Shown piece by piece: positions 58,150 through 64,000 of a stretch of 64,000 bases of DNA. The translations under genes and the position numbers were made by a program. Origin of the DNA: Streptomyces endocoffeicus (GTDB lineage: Bacteria > Actinomycetota > Actinomycetes > Streptomycetales > Streptomycetaceae); contig NZ_JAERRG010000028.1 in the NCBI RefSeq assembly GCF_016741935.1, positions 59,791-123,790 of the forward strand. The letters run 5' to 3'. Below the pieces are notes generated by a model. That model was given only the letters and a program-made list of their open reading frames with translations. It was not told the origin of the DNA and did not search any database. Within the stretch, counting starts at the first letter, position 1; every line of letters begins with the position of its first letter.

Positions 58150-59553
58150 TCAGTCAGTGATGTACCAGTCGTCCTTCATGTACTCCAGGGTGCTGGTCCC
58201 GATCTCGTCTTCGGAGAAGGTGACGGAGGCCTTGACCGCATCGGCCGGAATGTCGAACTTGTCGGGGCCTCGTACGACGACCTTCTGCGGATCGACCGTC
58301 GCGGTCTGCAGAGCCTTCTTCTGCGTGGGCGAGATCATCTGGAACGTGACGAGGAACGTGGATGTGCACGGACCGAACCCCTGGTCCTCCGCCTGCTTCG
58401 CCGCGGGCCCGGCCACCTCGCAGACCGTCTTGATGTCCTCCCGGCCCACGGCGTGCAGATACTCCTCGTACCGCCGGATCGCCCCGTCCTTCGTCCTGGG
58501 CGCGGCCTGGTCCGCGGGCTGTTCCGTGGGCTGGCCTGTGGGCTGATCCGTGGGCTGGTCCTCGGGCTGATCCTTGGGCGGATCCGTCGGCGGCTTGTCG
58601 GCGGGCCCGCAACTGTCGTCGGTGAAGATGCCCGACAGCAGACGCCCCGGGCGCGGGCCCATCGGCCCGTTGAATCCGCTCACATGCTGCTGCGACCCCC
58701 ACCACCCGGCGTACCCCCACCAGGGCTCGTGGTTGACAGGGCGGGAGTGCTCCCAAGTGCGCCACTCGGCGCCGCCCTTCGAGGGCCGATCGAGCGTGCC
58801 GTTCACCCACTGGTTCTTGTCGGTCGGATAGGAGCCGTGTGAACCACGCGCCGAGTACACCGTCGGATGCCCGTCCTGCGGATCCAGTTCCGACCACTTC
58901 ACGCCGCACGTGTCCTTGCCGTGCTTCGCGAACGTCACCGCCTCCGGCTTGCCGTCGCGCAGCTGGACCGCGACGCGCTCCCAGTCGCCCTCGTGCCGGT
59001 TGCCCGGGGTCAGGTTGTTGTAGGCGTAGAAGAACCAGTAGACGTACGCCGCGCGCTTCGGGTCGGTCTTGTTGTTGTGGTACTCCCAGTAGACCGGCGC
59101 GTCAGTGCCCTCACCCTTCCGCACCTCCTCCGGCGGGTCGAGATAGAAACCGCCGTCGGCCTCGGTCGAGGTGTGCCACTTGTCCCCGTGTCCGGGGCAG
59201 GACACCGGCTTGGACGAGGACTTCCCCGGCTGCACGTCCGCGTGCTTGTAGGGACTGTCCTTACTCCCCAACCGCCGCGGGTCGGGCGGATCGGCCACCG
59301 GTCCCTCGTCACGGCAGAAGCCGTCGTGGTCGAAGCGCAGCGCGGACCGCCCGATGAACCGCGTCGCGTCCATCGGCAACAGCGACTCCCCCTTGGCGAG
59401 CCGCACCAACGGCGCGAACCGGGCGGCATCGGCCGCGGACCCCTTCGAAGGCTCCGCCCCCGTCCACTCCTTCTCCTTCTCCGGCCCGCACGCCACCAGC
59501 GCCACCGAAAGCGACACCGCCACGCCCACCATCACCCGCGTCCGACCCAGCAC
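58150..59553 (-). CDS. Secreted lipoprotein with Vps62-like domain
   Basis: A 467-residue lipoprotein. The signal peptide ends in the lipobox VALVACG, so it should be anchored outside the membrane. Residues about 45-320 resemble the Vps62/DUF946 fold, with NNLTPGNRHEGDWERVAVQL, TVYSARGSHGSYP and a Trp-rich HEPWWGYAGWWGS. A Pro/Asp/Gln repeat linker (PTDQPTGQPTEQPADQ) joins it to a C-terminal alpha/beta domain (about 360-467). GTG 59553 is taken as start because of GGGGGAG ahead; ATG 59592 is the alternative. Function unknown. It converges on the ARPP-2-like gene. Confidence 0.82.
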   Translation of the reverse strand: MLGRTRVMVGVAVSLSVALVACGPEKEKEWTGAEPSKGSAADAARFAPLVRLAKGESLLPMDATRFIGRSALRFDHDGFCRDEGPVADPPDPRRLGSKDSPYKHADVQPGKSSSKPVSCPGHGDKWHTSTEADGGFYLDPPEEVRKGEGTDAPVYWEYHNNKTDPKRAAYVYWFFYAYNNLTPGNRHEGDWERVAVQLRDGKPEAVTFAKHGKDTCGVKWSELDPQDGHPTVYSARGSHGSYPTDKNQWVNGTLDRPSKGGAEWRTWEHSRPVNHEPWWGYAGWWGSQQHVSGFNGPMGPRPGRLLSGIFTDDSCGPADKPPTDPPKDQPEDQPTDQPTGQPTEQPADQAAPRTKDGAIRRYEEYLHAVGREDIKTVCEVAGPAAKQAEDQGFGPCTSTFLVTFQMISPTQKKALQTATVDPQKVVVRGPDKFDIPADAVKASVTFSEDEIGTSTLEYMKDDWYITD

Positions 59554-59758
59554 CGGCTCCCCCTTCGTTCCCCCGCCACCAGCCGGCAGCATGTCAAGAG
59601 GACATTACGCGGAATCCGGCAGAACGGTTCCCCTCGCGGGGCGCGGCTCTCTGGACCGCCCGGGCCGCTGATCCCCTCCCGCTCACCGCACAGCGGTACA
59701 TTCGTCGGATTCGGTCACCTCCCCCACCCCAGGGGCCCGACGAAGTCTTGGAGCAGCC

Positions 59759-60406
59759 GTGCGTGTTGTGGTCGCCGAGGATCTGTTCCTGTTGCGGGAC
59801 GGGCTGGTGCGGATGCTGGAGGCGTACGACTTCGAAGTCGTGGCCGCCGTGGAGAGCGGGCCCGAGCTGAGCAAGGCGCTGGCCGAGCTGGAGCCGGATG
59901 TGGCGGTGGTGGATGTGCGGCTGCCGCCGTCGTTCAGCGACGAGGGGCTGCAGTGCGCGCTGGCGGCGCGGCGGGCGCGGCCGGGGCTGCCGGTGCTGGT
60001 GCTGTCGCAGCATGTGGAGCAGCTGTACGCGCGGGAGCTGCTCGCGGACGGCAGCGGCGGCATCGGCTATCTGCTCAAGGACCGGGTCTTCGACGCCGAT
60101 CAGTTCATCGACGCGGTACGCCGGGTCGCCGCCGGGGGCACGGCGATGGATCCGCAGGTGATCTCGCAGTTGCTGGACCGGCGCGCCCAGGACCGGCCGC
60201 TGGGGCGGCTGACGCCGCGGGAGCTGGAGGTGATGGAGCTGATGGCGGAGGGGCGGTCGAACACGGCGATCGCGGCGCAGCTGTTCGTCACCGAGCGGGC
60301 GGTCGCCAAGCACACCTCCAACATCTTCGGCAAGCTCGGCCTGCCGCCGTCGGACGACAACAACCGGCGGGTGCTGGCGGTGCTGGCCTACCTCGACCGG
60401 GGCTGA
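59759..60406 (+). CDS. LuxR-family response regulator
   Basis: A 215-residue response regulator with receiver domain (VVVAEDLFLLRDGLVRMLEA, the phospho-acceptor Asp in VAVVDVRLPPSFSDEG, the Lys in GYLLKDRV) and a C-terminal LuxR helix-turn-helix (LTPRELEVMELMAEGRSNTA, FVTERAVAKHTSNIFGKLGL). GTG 59759 has TGGAGC ahead. No kinase is adjacent; the sensor kinase at 54030-55304 is of the type that normally pairs with this regulator class. Confidence 0.93.
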   Translation: MRVVVAEDLFLLRDGLVRMLEAYDFEVVAAVESGPELSKALAELEPDVAVVDVRLPPSFSDEGLQCALAARRARPGLPVLVLSQHVEQLYARELLADGSGGIGYLLKDRVFDADQFIDAVRRVAAGGTAMDPQVISQLLDRRAQDRPLGRLTPRELEVMELMAEGRSNTAIAAQLFVTERAVAKHTSNIFGKLGLPPSDDNNRRVLAVLAYLDRG

Positions 60407-60542
60407 GCCGCCGGAGCCGGTCGGCGATGAGGTCGGCCGGGTCCGGGGCCGGTCCTCCCGTACGCCCCATTGCTCCCACCCCACAACGCTGGTTAAGTGC
60501 CTTGTCCATATGACCCATTGGCCGTAGTCCGTTGGGGGGCGC

Positions 60543-63500
60543 ATGAGCGACCTGAGCAGACGCACGCTGATCGGAACCGCCGGAGCACTGGGGGCCGGGG
60601 CCACGCTGGGGAGCCGGTTACCGGCGATGGCCGACGAACCGCACGACGCACAGGACGCACAGGACACCGCCGTGACCGCATTCGACACCGCTCCCGCACG
60701 CGCCGCGCTGCGGCGGCTGCTCCCGGCACACGCCGATCAGTTCCGGCTGGTGGCACTGGAGAAACGGGGCGCCGAGGAGCGGTTCGAGGTCGGCGGGTCC
60801 GCGGGGCGGCTGACGGTCTCCGGGACCAGCCCGGCGGTGCTGCTCACCGGGGTGCACTGGTATCTCAAGTACACCTGCCACGCCCAGATCACCTGGTCCG
60901 GCGATCAGCTGAACCTGCCGGGGAAGCTGCCCGCGCCCGCCAAGCGCGTCACCCGCTCGACCGCGCTCCCGCACCGCTTCGCGTTCAACGACACCCACGA
61001 CGGCTACACCGCGCCGTTCGCCGACTGGGACCGCTGGGAGCACCTGATCGACATCGCGGCCCTGCACGGCTGCAACGAACTGCTGGTCACCGCCGGTCAG
61101 GAAGCCGTCTACCACCGGCTGCTCCAGGACTTCGGCTATACGGACGACGAGGCGCGGGCCTGGCTCCCCGCCCCCTCCCACCAGCCGTGGTGGCTGCTGC
61201 AGAACATGAGCGGCTACGGCGGCCCGGTGTCCACCGCGCTCCTGGCCAGGCGCACCGAGCTGGGGCGGCGGATCGCCGACCGGCTGCGGGAGCTGGGCAT
61301 GCGGCCGGTGTTCCCCGGCTACTTCGGCACCGTCCCGGACGGCTTCGCGGACCGCAACCCGGGGGGCCGTACGGTCCCGCAGGGCGACTGGAACGGGCTC
61401 CGGCGGCCCGACTGGCTCGATCCGCGCACCGAGGTGTTCCGGAAGGTGGCCGCCGCCTTCTACCGCCATCAGGACGAACTGTTCGGCGAGGCCGAGCTGT
61501 TCAAGATGGATCTGCTGCACGAGGGCGGCGACCCCGGTGACGTTCCGGTGCCGGAGGCCGCCCGCGCCGTGGAGACCTCGCTCCGGACCGCCCGCCCCGG
61601 CGCCACCTGGGTGATCCTCGGCTGGCAGGAGAACCCCCGCCGCGATCTGCTGGACGCCGTCGACCACGACCGGATGCTCATCGTGGACGGTCTGTCGGAC
61701 CTGGACACCGTCACCGATCGGGAGAAGGACTGGGGTGCGGTGCCGTACGCGTTCGGCACCATCCCCAACTTCGGCGGCCGCACCACGATCGGCGCCAAGA
61801 CCCATATGTGGACCAAGCGGTTCACCGTATGGCGCGACAAACCGGGCAGCAAGCTGGTCGGCACGGCCTATATGCCGGAGGCGGTCGAGCGGGATCCGGC
61901 CGCGCTCGAGCTGTTCAGCGAGTTGGCGTGGCGGGATGAGGCGGTGGACCGGGCCGAGTGGTTCCGCTCCTACGCCGATGTGCGCTACGGCGGGACGGAC
62001 ACCAGGGCCCGGGAGGCGTTCGCCGCGCTGCGCGACACCGCGTACGAGATCAGCAGCAAGGACGGCCGCCCGCACGACTCGGTGTTCGCCGCCCGGCCCT
62101 CCCTGACCGCGCGCTCGGGCACCACCTACTCGACCCACACCCCCGCCTTCGACCCGGCCGGGTTCGACGTGGCCTTCGCGGCGCTGCTGGGCGTGCGCGC
62201 CGGGCTGCGCGACAGCGACGCCTACCGCCACGACCTCACCGACATCGCCCGGCAGGCGCTCGCCAACCGCTCCTGGCAGCTGATCCCGCAGCTCCAGGAC
62301 GCCTACGACCGTAAGGACGGCACGGCCTTCCGGACGCTGTCCCGGCTGTGGCTCAAGCTGATGCGGCTCAGCGACGACATGACCGGCGCCCACCGGCGGT
62401 TCCTGCTGGGCCCATGGCTCGAAGACGCCAAGCGGATGGCCTCGGGCGAGGAGGAGTCGGCCCGGCTGGAGCGGGCCGCGCGCACCCTCATCACCACCTG
62501 GGCGGACCGCGCCACGGCCGACGGCGGCAATCTGGCCAACTACGCCAATCGCGACTGGAGCGGCCTCATCGCCGACTTCCACCTCCCCCAGTGGCAGTCC
62601 TATCTGGACGAGCTGGAGGACGCGCTGGCGGAGGGCCGGGCGCCGCGCACCTTCGACTGGTTCGCCGTCGAGGAGCCGTGGACGCGCGAACGCAAGAGCT
62701 ACCCCGTGCGGCCGACGGCGGACGCCCACCGCACCGCCCAGCGGGTGTACGAGGCGTTGGCCAAGGCCCCGTACCAGGGCACGCTGACCGTCACCGCCGA
62801 GCCCGCCACCCTGCCGCCCGGCGGCTCCGCGTCCCTCACCGCCGCCCTCCGCAACGTCAACGGGCTGCGCCCCACCGGCCGCGTCGACTTCGACCTCACG
62901 GTGACCGGGCTCGACCCGTCCCCGGACGGGCCGACCCGGCTGCCGGGCGTCCCGGCGGGCGGCACCGGCGAGGTCCGCTGGCGGGCCACCGCGCCCGACG
63001 AGCCGCTGGAGCACCCGCTCAAGCCGCTGCCGTACGAACTGGGCGTGACGTACGGGCCGCGGGGCGAGGAGCGGGTGCGGGCCGTGCGCACCGGGACGCT
63101 GTGGATCGCCGGACCACTGGCGGAGGGTTTGCGGACGGTCACCAACAGCGGTGCGGCCTTCGGCCAGTTGGACGAGCGGTTCGCGATCGACGGCGCGGGC
63201 CAGGACCTGTGGAGGGGCACCGCCGAATTCGGCTCCGTCTACCGTGATGGCGTCCTTACGGTGGGCACGGCCATGACGGTGAAGGTGGACGCCCAGGCCG
63301 CCACCGGGCCTTGGGCGCGGGCGGGGATCATCGTCCGCAACGCCCTCGCCACGGCGGGCTCCCCCGGCTTTGTGAACCTCTCCGTCACCCCGGCCAACGG
63401 CGTCGTCCTGTCGTACGACTCGGGCGGCGACGGCACGCTGGACACCTACCAGCGGATCACCGGCGTCAAGGCGCCCGTACTGCTGCGGCTGACCCGCACC

Positions 63501-63686
63501 GCCACCACCTCCTACACCGGCGAGCTGTCCACCGACGACGGCGCGAGCTGGCGAAAGGTGGCCACGGTGACGGCCCCTGGCGGGGCGGCCGCCCAGGACG
63601 CCGGGATCTTCATGACCGCGGCGAACGGCGGCACGGGGGCCCGGGGGACGGCCGAGTTCAGCGGCTGGAAGACGAGTACGCCGTAG
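60543..63686 (+). CDS. Secreted alpha-N-acetylglucosaminidase (GH89)
   Basis: A 1047-residue exo-glycosidase related to human NAGLU. A Tat signal (SRRTLIGTAGALGAGATLGS) is followed by a GH89 N-terminal domain (about 50-130), the TIM-barrel catalytic domain (about 140-480) and a helical C-terminal domain (to about 740). Diagnostic segments are WDRWEHLIDIAALHGCNELL, GQEAVYHRLLQDFG, a probable acid/base Glu in KMDLLHEGG, and a second Glu in AYMPEAVERDP. Two extra beta-rich modules follow (about 755-860 and 870-1047). It should release alpha-linked GlcNAc from mucin- or heparan-like glycans. ATG 60543 follows GTTGGGGGGC. Confidence 0.92.
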   Translation: MSDLSRRTLIGTAGALGAGATLGSRLPAMADEPHDAQDAQDTAVTAFDTAPARAALRRLLPAHADQFRLVALEKRGAEERFEVGGSAGRLTVSGTSPAVLLTGVHWYLKYTCHAQITWSGDQLNLPGKLPAPAKRVTRSTALPHRFAFNDTHDGYTAPFADWDRWEHLIDIAALHGCNELLVTAGQEAVYHRLLQDFGYTDDEARAWLPAPSHQPWWLLQNMSGYGGPVSTALLARRTELGRRIADRLRELGMRPVFPGYFGTVPDGFADRNPGGRTVPQGDWNGLRRPDWLDPRTEVFRKVAAAFYRHQDELFGEAELFKMDLLHEGGDPGDVPVPEAARAVETSLRTARPGATWVILGWQENPRRDLLDAVDHDRMLIVDGLSDLDTVTDREKDWGAVPYAFGTIPNFGGRTTIGAKTHMWTKRFTVWRDKPGSKLVGTAYMPEAVERDPAALELFSELAWRDEAVDRAEWFRSYADVRYGGTDTRAREAFAALRDTAYEISSKDGRPHDSVFAARPSLTARSGTTYSTHTPAFDPAGFDVAFAALLGVRAGLRDSDAYRHDLTDIARQALANRSWQLIPQLQDAYDRKDGTAFRTLSRLWLKLMRLSDDMTGAHRRFLLGPWLEDAKRMASGEEESARLERAARTLITTWADRATADGGNLANYANRDWSGLIADFHLPQWQSYLDELEDALAEGRAPRTFDWFAVEEPWTRERKSYPVRPTADAHRTAQRVYEALAKAPYQGTLTVTAEPATLPPGGSASLTAALRNVNGLRPTGRVDFDLTVTGLDPSPDGPTRLPGVPAGGTGEVRWRATAPDEPLEHPLKPLPYELGVTYGPRGEERVRAVRTGTLWIAGPLAEGLRTVTNSGAAFGQLDERFAIDGAGQDLWRGTAEFGSVYRDGVLTVGTAMTVKVDAQAATGPWARAGIIVRNALATAGSPGFVNLSVTPANGVVLSYDSGGDGTLDTYQRITGVKAPVLLRLTRTATTSYTGELSTDDGASWRKVATVTAPGGAAAQDAGIFMTAANGGTGARGTAEFSGWKTSTP

Positions 63687-63691
63687 CGGGT

Positions 63692-64000
63692 TGGCGCCTG
63701 CGGGGGGCTTTCCCCTCCCCGCCCCTTCCCGTTACCAGGGGCTCCGCCCCCGGACCCCCGGTCCGGGGGCGGAGCCCCTGTCCGGGGGTCCGGGGGCGAG
63801 CCCCAGTCCGGAGTCTGGGACCGAGCCCCGGTCCGGAGCCTGGGAGCGAAGCCCCCGTCCGAGGGCTGAGGGCGGAGCCCCGGCGCGGGGGTTGGGGGCG
63901 GAGCCCCGGCCCGGAGTCTGAAGGCGAAGCCCCCGTCCGAGGGCTGGGGGCGGAGCCCCAGTCCGGAGTCTGGGACCGAGCCCCGGTCCGGAGCCTGGGA
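63692..64000. repeat. Dispersed GC-rich intergenic element, left part
   Basis: After the GH89 stop the sequence opens with GGCGCCTGCGGGGGGC and TCCCCTCCCCGCCCC, the same edge motif as at 541-600. It is followed to the window end by 25- to 30-bp imperfect units of the type GTCCGGGGG...GGAGCCCC and GGAGTCTGGGACCGAGCCCC. The matching right edge presumably lies beyond the window. No gene is supported here. Confidence 0.8.

Noticed and set aside
1..64000. tRNA or rRNA genes
   Set aside because: No cloverleaf with the usual TTCGA loop and acceptor complementarity, and no rRNA-like stretch, was recognised by eye; a tRNAscan run would be decisive.

Overview
The window is a stretch of high-GC chromosome with the gene content, codon use (GTG and TTG starts, strong third-position GC bias) and gene order of a Streptomyces core region. 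From general knowledge of the genus, and not from any search, the series pspA/pspAA, cobU-cobT/cobS, pepA-lpd-sucB-GntR-aceE, TPR regulator/lipB-lipA-small protein-DUF4191/RDD-glnA looks like conserved Streptomyces backbone. The part from about 35.4 kb to the end is more accessory.

Layout. 0-6 kb: 3' end of nadA, a two-component system, PspA with its partner PspAA, a DUF3043 protein and a methyltransferase. 6-10.5 kb: late cobalamin assembly (a CobU with a metallo-beta-lactamase-like N-terminus, CobT, CobS). 10.5-19.2 kb: leucyl aminopeptidase, then E3, E2 and E1 subunits of the 2-oxoacid dehydrogenase complexes with a GntR regulator just ahead of aceE. 19.7-29.7 kb: regulators and oxidoreductases, plus a frame-broken MFS exporter next to an ArsR regulator. 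29.9-35.3 kb: lipB and lipA (lipoate supply for the E2 encoded 15 kb away), two small conserved proteins, an RDD protein and glnA with a GlnR-type box. 35.4-44.7 kb: Ig-like proteins, a GNAT, a LysE exporter, an ABC transporter, pyrophosphatase, and a TetR-controlled oxidoreductase/carotenoid-oxygenase pair. 44.7-49.5 kb: an apparent catabolic cluster (GntR, cupin, nitrilase-fold hydrolase, MHS-type MFS, DUF2848) held together by two copies of one operator. 49.6-60.4 kb: SPW membrane protein, CHMI-like isomerase, winged-helix protein, MMPL transporter, and a sensor kinase and response regulator separated by a vWA/TROVE-like plus ARPP-2-like gene pair and a lipoprotein. 60.5-63.7 kb: a Tat-exported GH89 glycosidase.

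Three cross-cutting patterns stand out. (1) GC-rich intergenic repeats with a shared end motif, arranged as inverted pairs, sit mostly where genes converge. (2) Short tandem duplications that include or abut stop codons occur at many gene 3' ends, and one start codon is triplicated in the same way. (3) A 34-bp element is present in two inverted copies inside one transporter gene, one copy in frame and one at the frameshift. No tRNA, rRNA, CRISPR array or classical insertion sequence was recognised. The best candidates for an under-described system are the vWA/TROVE-like plus ARPP-2-like pair at 55.5-58.1 kb and the GntR/DUF2848/nitrilase cluster.
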